Origin: Terrabacter sp. Ter38 | Lineage (GTDB): Bacteria > Actinomycetota > Actinomycetes > Actinomycetales > Dermatophilaceae | Length of the DNA stretch: 64,000 bases | Direction: 5' to 3' | NCBI RefSeq assembly: GCF_024519435.1 | Contig: NZ_JALJRZ010000008.1 | Coordinates: forward strand, 161,530-225,529 | In this document: in pieces, positions 1 to 9,158 of the stretch | Layout: every line of letters starts with the position of its first letter | Position numbering within the stretch: the first letter of the stretch is position 1 | Made by a program: the position numbers and the translations under genes | The notes under the pieces: generated by a model | Told to the model about the DNA's origin: nothing | The model's input: the letters and a program-made list of their open reading frames with translations, nothing else | Database searches by the model: none

Positions 1-1
1 A

Positions 2-280
2 GACCCTGTGACCGCCGACCTCGTCGCCTCGAACTGGCGGCAGGCGGGGCTTCCCCACCGTGAGTACGCGATGGCCTCCTACGCCGAGAAGCTGACTCTC
101 CATCCCGCCGAGGTCACCGAGGCCGACCTCGCCCCACTGCGGGCCGTGGGACTCGACGACCACGAGGTGGTCGAGCTCGTCCAGGTCGTCGGGATGTTCA
201 ACCTCACCAACCGGGTGTCGACGGCGTTGGGGCTCGTGCCGAACGCGGAGTACCACTCGAGCGGCAGAGCGACCTCATGA
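2..280 (+). CDS. AhpD-like peroxidase-related protein, C-terminal part (5' end outside window)
   Basis: The reading frame is open from the window edge, so the N-terminus and the CxxC redox motif expected of this family lie upstream. The visible 92 residues match the C-terminal half of uncharacterised peroxidase-related (carboxymuconolactone decarboxylase/AhpD fold) proteins: a [13 protein letters not shown] helix, [13 protein letters not shown], then the helix [22 protein letters not shown]. Family members are small helical proteins often tied to peroxide or carboxylate metabolism. The stop overlaps the next start by ATGA, so it is probably translationally coupled to the gamma-glutamyltransferase-like gene. 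Family assignment is fairly safe; substrate is unknown. Confidence 0.7.
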   Translation, partial: DPVTADLVASNWRQAGLPHREYAMASYAEKLTLHPAEVTEADLAPLRAVGLDDHEVVELVQVVGMFNLTNRVSTALGLVPNAEYHSSGRATS

Positions 281-1800
281 GCCGGGTGGCGCTCGCCGCT
301 CCGGGTCCGGCGGCTCTGCAGGCCGGGCTCGAGGTGGCAGCCGAGGGCGGAAACGCCGTCGATGCGGCCATCGCCGCGTCCCTGGCGGCCATGAGCACCG
401 AGCCCGGGGTCGTCAGCCTGATGGGTGGCGCGTTCGTCAACGTGTGGCTCGCCGGCGACGACCCCGTCCTCATCGACGGCAACGTCGAGATGCCCGGCCG
501 GGGACTGGACCGGTCGGCCTTCGGCCACGGCGTTCGGCAGGTCCCCACCGACTACGGCGGCGGGGTGACGATCGGTGCGGGACACGCTGCGGTCGCGAAC
601 TCCGGTGCCGTACAGGCACTCTCAGCCGCCAGGGACCGCTTCGGGAAGGTGCCGTGGCGGCGGCTGGTGGAGCCGTCCGCCCGGACCTGTCGCGACGGGT
701 ACCGGGTCGGCGCGGCCGCCGCCCTCTACCTCGGCATCGTCCGCGACACGCTCTTCGGCCACGACCCCGAGGCCCACGCCCTTGTGACAGGAGCCGACGG
801 CGGACCGCTCGAGCCGGGCGAGACATCCCTCAACGTCGACCTCGCCGACATCTTGGACCTACTTGCGGCACAAGGGGCCTCGCTCTTCACGACCGGCGCC
901 GTCGGGCGCGTTCTCGTCGAGGACATGGCCGCGAACGGTGGGTTGATCACGATGGCCGACCTCACGGCATACGAGGCCCTGGTGCGTGCACCCACGATGC
1001 GGACCGTCGGCTCCTGGCACACTGCCCTCAACCCGCCGCCCTCCGTGGGCGGCCCGATGCTCGCGGCCATGCTCGGCCAGCTGGCGCGGCACGAGGACTG
1101 GACGTGGGCCGAGGTCATCGACATCCAGCGCCGGGTCCTCGCCTACCGTCTCTCCGTCCACGACAGGTCCCGCGACCTCGACGCCGACGGCCACGCCCTC
1201 CTCGAGACGGTGGAGCGACACGGGCTGGCGGGGCTTCCCACCTCGGCGTCCACCGCTCACGTCTCCGCCGTGGACGAGCACGGGAACGCGTGTGCCATCA
1301 CGATGTCGTGCGGATACGGCGCCGGCATGGTGATCCCCGGCACCGGCATCCTGCTCAACAACGCCCTGGGCGAGCCGGAGCTCAACCGGCTCGGCATCCA
1401 CGCCGTGTCCCCCGGCACGCGGCTCGCCTCGAACATGGCCCCGACCACCGGCCGCAGCTCCTCGGGCACGGCGCTCGCCGTCGGCTCACCCGGGGCGGAC
1501 CGGATCACGACGGCGCTCATGCAGGTGCTCGGACGCGGACTCCTTCGCGGCGACGACCTCCAGCGCTCGATCGACGCCCCGCGCTTGCACGTGCGGTTCA
1601 TGGACGATGGGTCCCCACGCGTCGAGCACGAGCCGTCGGACGACATCGCGGCTGCGGTCGAGGCGAGCGGACTCCCCTCGCACCGCTTCCCAGGTCCGCA
1701 CATGTACTTCGGTGGGGTGGGCGCAGCGGTGCTGGGTCCGGACGGGCTGGTGGCCGCCGGGGACGCGAGACGGGACGGGTCGGTGGGGGTCTCCTCCTGA
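277..1800 (+). CDS. gamma-glutamyltransferase family protein (Ntn hydrolase)
   Basis: A 507-residue protein of the gamma-glutamyltranspeptidase family, which cleaves itself into two chains and hydrolyses or transfers gamma-glutamyl or related acyl groups. N-terminal [12 protein letters not shown] (about residues 24-35) is the family opening. The expected nucleophile is Thr326 in [16 protein letters not shown], followed by [19 protein letters not shown] (residues 348-366), the conserved loop near the active site. The usual second Thr of the TTH motif is Ala here. No signal peptide is visible, unlike classical periplasmic GGT, and the protein is slightly short, so it may be an intracellular relative acting on another acyl substrate. 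The ATG overlaps the upstream stop. Confidence 0.85.
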   Translation: MSRVALAAPGPAALQAGLEVAAEGGNAVDAAIAASLAAMSTEPGVVSLMGGAFVNVWLAGDDPVLIDGNVEMPGRGLDRSAFGHGVRQVPTDYGGGVTIGAGHAAVANSGAVQALSAARDRFGKVPWRRLVEPSARTCRDGYRVGAAAALYLGIVRDTLFGHDPEAHALVTGADGGPLEPGETSLNVDLADILDLLAAQGASLFTTGAVGRVLVEDMAANGGLITMADLTAYEALVRAPTMRTVGSWHTALNPPPSVGGPMLAAMLGQLARHEDWTWAEVIDIQRRVLAYRLSVHDRSRDLDADGHALLETVERHGLAGLPTSASTAHVSAVDEHGNACAITMSCGYGAGMVIPGTGILLNNALGEPELNRLGIHAVSPGTRLASNMAPTTGRSSSGTALAVGSPGADRITTALMQVLGRGLLRGDDLQRSIDAPRLHVRFMDDGSPRVEHEPSDDIAAAVEASGLPSHRFPGPHMYFGGVGAAVLGPDGLVAAGDARRDGSVGVSS

Positions 1801-1908
1801 CCGGTGCGGTCGCCATCGCCGCCAAGCTCGGTGCGGCCGTGGGCGTGTCGTGCGGTCCTCGTCGCATCCGGACGGTCGGAGGGCCGCCGCAGACTCGGGG
1901 GCACGGCC

Positions 1909-2461
1909 ATGCAGCGACGGCGACGAACCAGCTGGCTCCGAAGGCCGCTCGACTGGGTGCTGGGCGGTGTCCTCCTGCTGTCCGTCGCGACCCCGCCTCG
2001 GCTCACACCCGGCTGGAGGAGCGACACCGATGCCGTCTCGGGCACGTTCACCTTCTCGGTGGGATCACCGAGCACGGCGAGCGGCGCGGCTCCGTCCGCA
2101 CAGAATGGCCCGGCCGCTGGCCTTCACCGTCACCGCGACCGGGCGGGGCGGCACGAGCACGGCGAAGGTGACGGTCACCCAGCTCGTGGACCGTGTCGCC
2201 GTCACGCAGGCGACCTATCGCACCTCGACCCGCGAGTGGCGCGTCGTCGGGACAGCTACCGAGCCGCCGCCCGATCTCGTGACCGTGCGCCCCGGGGCAG
2301 CCGACACCCTCATCGGGTCGGCCGCCGGCGACACCACGGGCGCATGATCCGTGCGCGTCAAGGGTTCACCCGCCGGAGCCGACGCGTCGGGCACGGTGAC
2401 CGCGACATCGACACGAGCTGCCACGGTCAGGGCCGTCCCCGTGCAGGTCACCCCCCTGACC
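1909..2461 (+). pseudogene. decayed surface or secreted protein gene (Ig-like repeat end)
   Basis: No intact gene fits between the gamma-glutamyltransferase-like gene and the cfa-like gene, but broken protein fragments do. An ATG at 1909 opens a basic, hydrophobic, signal-like segment (RRPLDWVLGGVLLLSVA) followed by a beta-rich DAVSGTFTFSVG piece in frame 1. Frame 2 continues from about 2105 with FTVTATGRGGTSTAKVTVTQ and VAVTQATYRTSTREWRVVGTA, which resembles the C-terminal repeat common in actinobacterial Ig-like surface proteins. That frame is cut by TGA at 2345-2347 exactly where the repeat normally has Trp (GA-W-SVRVKGSP), then reads on in the same frame to about 2461. At least one frameshift and one nonsense change are needed, so it is called a pseudogene. 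What the intact protein did is unknown. Confidence 0.55.
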
Positions 2462-2631
2462 GTCCGCCCCGAGCTCCACGTTCTGCCCTGCTCGTGGCCC
2501 GACGGCTGCTGGGGCAGGCGCGGGACGCGAGGGCGCGATCCGGGTATCTCCATGACGGGCGCCGCGCCGCCCCATCCGCCGCGCGCCCGGCACCGAATCA
2601 TCTCGAGTCGACCCAACGAGAGGCCACCCCG

Positions 2632-3957
2632 ATGACCATGACCGACGACCGCCCCGACGCTCCCGCCCCCTCCGCGGCGTCCTCCCGTCCGAACGGCATC
2701 GCCGCCCGGCTGGCGACCGTCATCGAGCCCCTCTTCGGTGGCCAGCTCCCCGTTCGCCTCAAGGCGTGGGACGGCAGCGTCGCCGGACCCGCCGACGCCC
2801 CGACCGTCGTCCTGCGCGACCCCGCGGCGCTGCGCCGTCTCGTGCGCCACCCGGGCGAGCTCGGCCTCGCCCAGGCGTACGTCACGGGCGAGCTCGACGT
2901 CGAGGGTGACCTGCTCGACGGCTTCCGGCGCGTCTGGTCGACGGCCCGCACGCTCGCGGGCGGCCGTCCCTCGGCCGGCACCGTCGCCGCCGTCGCGAAG
3001 AACGGCATCAGGACGGCGTTCGACCTCGGTGTCGTCGGGCTGCCGCCCGAGCCGCCCGTCTCGCAGGCCCGCCTCCGCGGGCGCCTGCACACCAAGACCC
3101 GCGACCGCAGTGCCATCGAGCACCACTACAACCTCTCCAACGAGTTCTACTCGCTCATCCTCGACCCGCACATGGCCTACTCGTGCGGGTACTGGACGAG
3201 CACCGAGCCCGGCTACACCGTCGAGGACTCGCAGCGCGACAAGCTCGACCTGGTGTGCCGCAAGCTCGGTATCGAGCCCGGCAGCCGACACCTCGACATC
3301 GGCTGCGGCTGGGGGTCCCTCTCGCTGCACGCGGCCGAGAAGTTCGGCGCGCACGTCGTCGGCGTGACGATCTCGAGCGAGCAGAAGGCCTTCATCGACG
3401 AGCGGATCCGCGAGCGCGGCCTGCAGGATCGCGTCGAGATCCGGCTCCAGGACTACCGCGAGGTGCCGGACGGCCCCTTCGACACCATCTCCTCGATCGA
3501 GATGGGCGAGCACGTAGGGCAGAAGAACTACCCGACGTTCACGGGGCAGATCCACCGCCTCCTGCGCCCGGGCGGCCGCGCGCTGATCCAGCAGATGTCG
3601 CGCACGACCCGTCCGGGCGGCGGTCCCTTCATCGAGGCCTTCATCGCGCCCGACATGCACATGCGCCCGGTCGGGGAGACGGTCGACCTCATCGAGCAGG
3701 CCGGCCTCGAGGTCCGTGACGTCCACGCCCTGCGCGAGCACTACGTGTGGACCGTCAACGCCTGGTACGACACGTTCGAGGCCAACTGGGACCGCGTCGT
3801 CGCCATGGTCGGCGATGAGGTCGGCCGCGTCTGGCGCCTCTACCTCGTCGGTGGCGCCCTCGCGTTCGAGGAGGGTCGCATGGGCGTCGACCAGATCCTC
3901 GCCGTCAAGCCGACGGCCGACGGCCGCAGCGGTATGCCGCCCGTCCGGGCCTGGTGA
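2632..3957 (+). CDS. cyclopropane-fatty-acyl-phospholipid synthase family methyltransferase
   Basis: A 441-residue SAM-dependent methyltransferase that probably modifies cis double bonds of membrane phospholipid acyl chains. After an N-terminal lipid-binding-like domain comes HHYNLSNEFYSLILDPHMAYSCGYW (residues about 164-188), then the SAM motif LDIGCGWGSLS and the catalytic-region segments SIEMGEHVG and HYVWTVNAWYDTFEANWD typical of CFA synthases. The ATG at 2632 follows a GAGAGG ribosome site, and a second ATG lies at 2638; the frame is open much further upstream but that part is non-coding. GTG of the DUF1295 gene overlaps its stop, so the two are coupled. Product could be cyclopropane, 10-methylene or methyl-branched chains; no FAD reductase of the 10-methylstearate pathway lies beside it. 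Confidence 0.88.
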   Translation: MTMTDDRPDAPAPSAASSRPNGIAARLATVIEPLFGGQLPVRLKAWDGSVAGPADAPTVVLRDPAALRRLVRHPGELGLAQAYVTGELDVEGDLLDGFRRVWSTARTLAGGRPSAGTVAAVAKNGIRTAFDLGVVGLPPEPPVSQARLRGRLHTKTRDRSAIEHHYNLSNEFYSLILDPHMAYSCGYWTSTEPGYTVEDSQRDKLDLVCRKLGIEPGSRHLDIGCGWGSLSLHAAEKFGAHVVGVTISSEQKAFIDERIRERGLQDRVEIRLQDYREVPDGPFDTISSIEMGEHVGQKNYPTFTGQIHRLLRPGGRALIQQMSRTTRPGGGPFIEAFIAPDMHMRPVGETVDLIEQAGLEVRDVHALREHYVWTVNAWYDTFEANWDRVVAMVGDEVGRVWRLYLVGGALAFEEGRMGVDQILAVKPTADGRSGMPPVRAW

Positions 3958-4838
3958 CCGCCGTGCAGTCGGTCTGGACGACCGCCGCCCCCATCGCGGC
4001 CCCGGCGGCCGAGGCTGCCGGTTTCGACGGCGGCGCCTTCGGGCGCACGCTGCTGCTCACCGCGCTCGCCGTCGTCGTCGTTCTCGGCATCACGTTCGCC
4101 GTGGCGCTGCGCGTCGGCAAGCAGGCCGTCATCGACGTCACCTGGGGCCTCGGCTTCGTGGCCATCGCCCTCACGGCGTTCGTCACGAGCGGCGGCCACG
4201 GCGACGCACTGCGCCGCTGGCTGGCCCTGGTCCTCACGGGCTTGTGGGGGCTTCGCCTGGCCGCCCACATCTTCAACCGGTCGCGAGGCAAGGGTGAGGA
4301 CCCGCGCTACGAGGAGATGCTGAAGCGAGCCGACGGCAACCCGAACGCGTACGCGCTGTTGCACATCTATCTCCCGCAGGGCGTCATCATGTGGTTCGTC
4401 TCGCTGCCGGTCCAGATCGCGATGTTCGTCGAGGGCGGCATCGGCGCGGTGCTGTGGCTGGGCGTCGTCGTCTGGGCCGTCGGCTTCTTCTTCGAGTCGG
4501 TGGGCGACCTGCAGCTGACGCGCTTCCGCAACGACCCGGCCAACAAGGGGACGGTGCTCGACACCGGCCTCTGGCGCTACACCCGGCACCCGAACTACTT
4601 CGGCGACGCGAGCGTCTGGACGGGACTCTTCGTCGTCGCGGCGAGCGCCTGGCCCGGCGTGCTGACGATCCTGTCGCCGGCCGTCATGGTGTGGAACCTC
4701 TACGGCGGCACCGGCAAGAAGCTGCTCGAGAAGGACATCGGCGACCGCCGCCCCGACTACGCCGACTACGTGCGCCGCACGAGCGGCTTCTTCCCGTGGC
4801 CGCCCAAGCCCGCCGACCCGTCGCTGAAGCACGGCTGA
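3954..4838 (+). CDS. DUF1295 family integral membrane protein (steroid 5-alpha-reductase-like fold)
   Basis: A 294-residue multi-pass membrane protein. It carries DVTWGLGFVAIALTAF near the N-terminus, GLRLAAHIFNRSRGKGEDPRYEEML in a cytoplasmic loop, and the family signature LWRYTRHPNYFGDASVWTGLF, seen in isoprenylcysteine methyltransferase and steroid reductase relatives that bind SAM or NADPH next to a lipid substrate. The start overlaps the cfa-like stop (GTG 3954; GTG 3963 is an in-frame alternative). CFA-like and DUF1295 genes are recurrent neighbours in bacteria, so a role in further processing of the modified acyl chain, such as reduction, is a reasonable inference but not shown by the sequence. 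Confidence 0.82.
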   Translation: MTAVQSVWTTAAPIAAPAAEAAGFDGGAFGRTLLLTALAVVVVLGITFAVALRVGKQAVIDVTWGLGFVAIALTAFVTSGGHGDALRRWLALVLTGLWGLRLAAHIFNRSRGKGEDPRYEEMLKRADGNPNAYALLHIYLPQGVIMWFVSLPVQIAMFVEGGIGAVLWLGVVVWAVGFFFESVGDLQLTRFRNDPANKGTVLDTGLWRYTRHPNYFGDASVWTGLFVVAASAWPGVLTILSPAVMVWNLYGGTGKKLLEKDIGDRRPDYADYVRRTSGFFPWPPKPADPSLKHG

Positions 4839-4847
4839 GCAGGCACC

Positions 4848-5450
4848 ATGACCATCGGCGCGAGGGGCGGGATGATGGACGGCATGCGCCCGCCCCTCGC
4901 CGACGTCCTGGACCTCGAGCCGCACCCGGAAGGCGGGTGGTTCCGGCAGACCTGGGCCTCCCCCGACACCGTGACGCTGCCGGACGGCCGCGTGCGGGCG
5001 ACTGCCACCCTCATCCACTTCTTCCTCCCGGCCGGAGAGTCCTCGGCCTGGCACCGGGTGGCCTCGGACGAGGTGTGGCTCGCCCACACCGGCACGGTCG
5101 TGCTCGAGCTCGGCGGGACCGGGGCACAGCCGCCGTCCGGCGGTGACGTGGCGTGGGTCGTGCTCGGCCTCGACCTCGCGGCCGGCGAGGTGGCCCAGGC
5201 AGTCGTCCCCGCGCACGTCTGGCAGCGCACCGTGCCGGGAGGCGCCGACGCCCTCGTCAGCTGTCTCGTGTCCCCCGGCTTCGACTTCGCGGATTTCGAC
5301 CTCGCCGGGCCTCCCGCCGAGGTCGCCGACGAGGTCGCCGACGAGGTCACCGACGAGGTCACCGACGAGACCGGCGACGCCGTCCCTCGCGCGCCGGCCG
5401 GCCCGGAGGACGCGCCGGTCGACCCGTCGACACCGACGAACCCCGCCTGA
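4848..5450 (+). CDS. DUF985 cupin family protein
   Basis: A 200-residue small cupin. LDLEPHPEGGWFRQTWASPD, IHFFLPAGESSAWHRVASDEVWLAH and the barrel end VVPAHVWQRTV are typical of the DUF985 (Cupin_5) family, whose biochemical role is mostly unknown. The conserved His and Glu-like metal-site positions sit around residues 66-80. Family members end near residue 155; here the remaining 45 residues are a low-complexity acidic tail built from EVADEV and EVTDEV units. The start is uncertain: ATG codons at 4848, 4872, 4875 and 4884 are all in frame, and the conserved domain only begins after the last. It lies nine bases after the DUF1295 gene and may be its operon partner. Confidence 0.75.
   Translation: MTIGARGGMMDGMRPPLADVLDLEPHPEGGWFRQTWASPDTVTLPDGRVRATATLIHFFLPAGESSAWHRVASDEVWLAHTGTVVLELGGTGAQPPSGGDVAWVVLGLDLAAGEVAQAVVPAHVWQRTVPGGADALVSCLVSPGFDFADFDLAGPPAEVADEVADEVTDEVTDETGDAVPRAPAGPEDAPVDPSTPTNPA
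5319..5378 (+). repeat. 12-bp tandem repeat in the 3' end of the DUF985 gene
   Basis: Four near-perfect copies of a 12-base unit (gaggtcgccgac twice, gaggtcaccgac twice) run from 5319 to 5366, followed by a degenerate fifth copy. They encode the acidic E-V-A/T-D tail. The unit is a multiple of three, so copy changes keep the frame. Confidence 0.85.
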
Positions 5451-5485
5451 CCGAATGTCGCGAGGATCGTGACCGGCGACCGCCG

Positions 5486-7969
5486 TCATCCCGACACGGC
5501 GCGGACGCCGTCGGTGTCGCTGACGATCGCGACGTCGCCCTCGAGGTCGGTGCGGTGCACCTCGAACCCCCGCCCCTCCAGCGCCTGCACGGTCGCCGGC
5601 GCCGGGTGGCCGTAGTCGTTGCCGGCGCCGACGCTGATCAACGCGAGCCGCCCGTCGACGTGGTCGAGGATGCGGTCATCGCGGTTGCTCGACCCGTGGT
5701 GCGCGACCTTGAGCACATCGACGCGCCCCCAGCGCTGCGGGTCGAGCTGAGACTCGTGGATCACCTGCGCTGCCGCCTCGCGCTCGATGTCGCCGGCGAG
5801 CAGAACGGTGAGTCCACGGACGTGCATCGTCATCACGACCGAGCCGTTGTTGGGCACCGATCCCGCGTCGATGCGCCGGGCGGGCCACCAGACGTCGGCA
5901 CCGACCTCGCCGACGGTGAGGCGCTCCCCGGTCCGCAGTGCGCCCAGCGGTATGCGGCGGGCCTGCGCGAGCCGGGCGACACGGGCCGCCTCGGCGGGCG
6001 GGTCGAGCACGGGCGAGGCCCGGATCTCGGCGACCGGGCGCTCGAGCACCGCAGCCAGTCCGCCGACGTGGTCGGCGTGGTAGTGGGTCAGCACCACGAG
6101 GTCGACGGCCGTCGCGCCGATGCGGTCGAGGCAGGCCCCCATCGGCTCGGGATCGGGCCCGGTGTCGACCACGACGACGTGACCGCCGCCGTTGTCGACG
6201 ACGAGCCCGTCGCCCTGACCGACGTCGCAGGCGATGAGGGCCCAGCCGGGCGGCGGCCAGGCGATCGGGGCTGTCGGCGCGGCGAACCCCGCGGCGAGCA
6301 CGACCACGGCGACGGCCACCGTCGGTCGGTGCCTCGTGCGGAACCACGCCCAGGGCACCGTTGCGAGGACGCCGACGGTGACGACCGCGAGCAGGACCGC
6401 CGCGCCGGCCGAGTCACCCCAGGCGACGCTGCCGAAGGGCAGGTCGGCGCACCACCGGGCCACGGCCGCGATGGCCTGGGCCGGGATCGCCGCCACCCAC
6501 GCCAGGGCGGCCGCACCCGTGACCCAGACGACCGAGACGAGCGCGACGACGACACCGACGACCGTGGTCGGCGCGACGAAGGGCGCCGCGAGGAGGTTGG
6601 CGAGCACGGCGACGACCGAGACGCTTCCCTGCAGGGGCACGACGACCGGCGCACAGACGGCTTGGGCCGCGACCGGGATCGCGAGGACGGGGCCCAACGG
6701 CTTGAGCGGACCGGGGAGCCTCCGGGAGATGACGCGTCCCCACGGCCGGGCGAGGACCAGCAGCCCGAGGGTGGCGATGCTCGACAGGGCGAAACCGTAG
6801 GAGCGCGACAGCCACGGGTCCCACACGAGCAGCGCGACGATCGCACCGGCGAGCGCCGGGATCCCCGCGCGGCGGCGCGACGTCGAGAGGGCGAGCAGCC
6901 CGACGAGCCCCATGACGGCGGCACGCACGACGCTGGGTTCGGGGCGGGCGAGGACGACGAAGCCGAGCAGTCCGAGCGCAGCCGCCGGCGGGCGCCAGCG
7001 TCGACGGATGCCGACGAGCCCGCAGAGCCACACGACGGTGGCGAGCACGAACGTGACGTTGCTGCCGGATACCGCGCTGAGGTGGCTGAGACCCGTCTCG
7101 AGCATCGCCGCCGTGAGGTCGGGGGGCGTCTGTGAGGTGTCGCCGACGACGAGCGCCGGGACGAGACCGCGGGCGTCGGCCCAGAGGCCGGCGGTGGCCG
7201 CTCGGAGGCGCGCACGCACCGCATCGGCTGCCGCGAAGACCCCACCGGCGGACTCGACGACCTCGACGGCGCCCTTCGGGGTCGCCGTCGCGACGACGTC
7301 GTCACCGGGCTCGGCCGGTCCGAGCCGCACGACGGCCTCGACCTCGTCGTGCCACCGCAGCATCGACCACTGTGTGCCCCGTGCGATGACGAGCACGGGG
7401 GCGCTCACCGTCGTGGTGCGACCCCGCCCCGCGACCTGGGTCACGTCGAGGCGCAGGACACTGACGACCGGGGCGTCGGGTCGGTCCGCCCCCGCGCCGG
7501 TCCCGCTGCTCACCGCTCGGGGGTCGGCGGCCACCGTGGCCCGCACCGTGACCACGGCTCGCTCGGCGGCCAGTCCTTCGACCGGGCCTGCGGTCCGCAC
7601 GGCTCGGTGACCGACGCCGGCGCCGAGCAGCAGGGCGAGCACGGCACACAGCGCCGCGACCCCGCGCAGGACGGATCGACCGAGCACGGCGCCCCGCCAC
7701 CTCGTCGCCCGGGCCGTCGCGCCTGCCGCGACACCGGTGGCGAGCGCTGCGAACGCGACCGTGGCCACGAGCCAGACGGGGGCGAGGAGGCCCCAGAAGG
7801 CCAGAGCAGGCCACGTGACCGCCACGGGCAGCAGGAGCCGCAGGTCGAGGTGTCGCGACGTGCGGGGCCGGACCCGGCGCACCGTGTCGCGTCCGGTCAG
7901 CACGACGAGGGAGGGACCCCGGGGCGCCTGCTCGCGCTCCCTCGGGGCGTCCGGTGCCCACGACGTCAC
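5486..7969 (-). CDS. comEC: ComEC/Rec2 family DNA uptake channel with metallo-beta-lactamase domain
   Basis: An 827-residue polytopic membrane protein that in transformable bacteria carries single-stranded DNA across the cytoplasmic membrane. The first 100 residues hold several membrane segments, the middle has the Competence channel domain (VPALVVGDTSQTP, GLSHLSAVSGSNVTFVLA, then many helices), and the C-terminal third is a metallo-beta-lactamase-like nuclease domain with THYHADHVGG near residue 627 and LLAGDIE and VAHHGSSNRDD further on. All expected metal ligands appear present. The GTG start overlaps the comEA stop by GTGA. In many actinobacteria holA and rpsT follow; here the gene is followed only by the convergent DUF985 gene. 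Confidence 0.93.
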   Translation of the reverse strand: MTSWAPDAPREREQAPRGPSLVVLTGRDTVRRVRPRTSRHLDLRLLLPVAVTWPALAFWGLLAPVWLVATVAFAALATGVAAGATARATRWRGAVLGRSVLRGVAALCAVLALLLGAGVGHRAVRTAGPVEGLAAERAVVTVRATVAADPRAVSSGTGAGADRPDAPVVSVLRLDVTQVAGRGRTTTVSAPVLVIARGTQWSMLRWHDEVEAVVRLGPAEPGDDVVATATPKGAVEVVESAGGVFAAADAVRARLRAATAGLWADARGLVPALVVGDTSQTPPDLTAAMLETGLSHLSAVSGSNVTFVLATVVWLCGLVGIRRRWRPPAAALGLLGFVVLARPEPSVVRAAVMGLVGLLALSTSRRRAGIPALAGAIVALLVWDPWLSRSYGFALSSIATLGLLVLARPWGRVISRRLPGPLKPLGPVLAIPVAAQAVCAPVVVPLQGSVSVVAVLANLLAAPFVAPTTVVGVVVALVSVVWVTGAAALAWVAAIPAQAIAAVARWCADLPFGSVAWGDSAGAAVLLAVVTVGVLATVPWAWFRTRHRPTVAVAVVVLAAGFAAPTAPIAWPPPGWALIACDVGQGDGLVVDNGGGHVVVVDTGPDPEPMGACLDRIGATAVDLVVLTHYHADHVGGLAAVLERPVAEIRASPVLDPPAEAARVARLAQARRIPLGALRTGERLTVGEVGADVWWPARRIDAGSVPNNGSVVMTMHVRGLTVLLAGDIEREAAAQVIHESQLDPQRWGRVDVLKVAHHGSSNRDDRILDHVDGRLALISVGAGNDYGHPAPATVQALEGRGFEVHRTDLEGDVAIVSDTDGVRAVSG

Positions 7970-9003
7970 AGCGTCACCTTGGGGCGTAGCTGGGCCATGA
8001 GCTTGTCGCCGATGCCGCTCACCTCACCGAGCTCGTCGATCGACGTGAAGCGACCGTGCTCCGTGCGCCAGTCGATGATCCGCTGGGCGAGCACCGGCCC
8101 CACGCCGGGCAGGGTGTCGAGGGCTGCGGCGTCGGCCGAGTTGAGGCTCACCGGGCCGTTCGAGCCACCGGACGAGCCCGACGTGCCGGAGCCACCGGCG
8201 CCGACGGCCCCGCCATCCCCGGCCACTCCGGCTCCAGGAGCCACTGCCGGCGACTCCCCCGGCCTCAGCACCCGGATCTGCTCGCCGTCCACGACGAGCC
8301 GCGCGAGGTTGAGGGCCGCGACGTCCGCGCCCGCGCGGGTGCCCCCGGCCGCCGAGATGGCATCTGCTACGCGGGCCCCCGGGCGGAGCCGCACGAGGCC
8401 AGGACGCACGACCTGCCCGACGACGTGCACGACGAGCTGCGCGCCGGACGTCGGGCCACCCATTGGGCCACCCGCCGGGCCACCCGACGCCGCGCCGACC
8501 GACGGGCCCGTCGTCGCCCGGGCCGCCGCCGTCGCCGTCCCACCCACGATCTGGACCGATCTCGACGGTCCGGGCGCGACGTCCGGAGCGGACGCCGACC
8601 GTTCGGCCCACAGCACACGCAACACGAAGACACACCCCACGGCCACGACGAGAGCAAGCATCGAGACGACGGCCGCGCTGCTCACCCCACGCCTCCCGGT
8701 GCGCAGCTCGTCCGGGACCGTGAGAACGCCCGGCCGCCGCGCCCGACGAAGGTCGGCGTCGAGCCGCTCCACCTCGTCGTCGTCCGTGGCCCGCTGGGTC
8801 AACCTCCGAACCGCCGACGCCACCGGGTTCTCGCCGACGGCCGCTCCGGGAGCACGAGGCACCCAGCCGCCGACCTCCTCCGACGCCGCCGCCGGAGCAG
8901 CGCGGGCACCGTCTTCCCCCGGCCCGGCCCGCGCCGCATCCACGCCGAGGATCCGGGCCACCCGCTCGAGGTCCGGCGGTCTCTGGGCGGGTCGGAACGG
9001 CAT
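7966..9003 (-). CDS. comEA: ComEA family DNA-binding competence protein
   Basis: A 345-residue membrane-anchored DNA receptor for the uptake channel. Residues 1-95 are a cytoplasmic, proline and alanine rich region, followed by one membrane helix (VSSAAVVSMLALVVAVGCVF). An SLBB domain follows (VVHVVGQVVRPGLVRLRPGA), then a Gly/Ser-rich linker and a C-terminal pair of helix-hairpin-helix motifs (LNSADAAALDTLPGVGPVLA; SIDELGEVSGIGDKLM) that bind DNA. The N-terminal extension is longer than in Bacillus ComEA but usual for actinobacteria. The ATG at 9003 lies six bases behind a TAGCGT -10-like box, so it may be leaderless. Confidence 0.92.
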   Translation of the reverse strand: MPFRPAQRPPDLERVARILGVDAARAGPGEDGARAAPAAASEEVGGWVPRAPGAAVGENPVASAVRRLTQRATDDDEVERLDADLRRARRPGVLTVPDELRTGRRGVSSAAVVSMLALVVAVGCVFVLRVLWAERSASAPDVAPGPSRSVQIVGGTATAAARATTGPSVGAASGGPAGGPMGGPTSGAQLVVHVVGQVVRPGLVRLRPGARVADAISAAGGTRAGADVAALNLARLVVDGEQIRVLRPGESPAVAPGAGVAGDGGAVGAGGSGTSGSSGGSNGPVSLNSADAAALDTLPGVGPVLAQRIIDWRTEHGRFTSIDELGEVSGIGDKLMAQLRPKVTL

Positions 9004-9009
9004 ACCCCG

Positions 9010-9015
9010 ACGCTA
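9010..9015 (-). promoter_or_regulatory. -10-like box for leaderless comEA
   Basis: TAGCGT on the minus strand ends six bases before the comEA ATG, placing a transcription start at or next to the start codon. No ribosome site is visible in between. Confidence 0.5.
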
Positions 9016-9146
9016 GGAAGCCGGCCGCCCACCCGCCGCCGCCCCGGCACCTACTGGGGACAAGCCGACCCGGGCCCCAAGGGGTGTGGACGGCCACGGC
9101 CCGAGACGGCCCGCGCGTCGATTCACGCCCTCGCGCCCGGCTGGTC

Positions 9147-9152
9147 CAGACT
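9147..9152 (+). promoter_or_regulatory. -10-like box for purU
   Basis: CAGACT sits six bases before the purU ATG. The same CCAGACT..TCCAATG arrangement recurs before the gene at 16206, suggesting a shared leaderless promoter type. The first base departs from the TANNNT consensus. Confidence 0.35.
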
Positions 9153-9158
9153 GCTCCA

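Noticed and set aside
1804..2631. Open frame continuing upstream of the cfa-like gene, giving a 717-residue protein
   Set aside because: The extension is Arg/His-rich out-of-frame translation of GC-rich DNA with no family similarity; the ATG at 2632 has a ribosome site and gives the normal length.
5942..5955. GTATGCGG at 5949 as another copy of the dispersed octamer
   Set aside because: It has one mismatch; only exact copies were counted.
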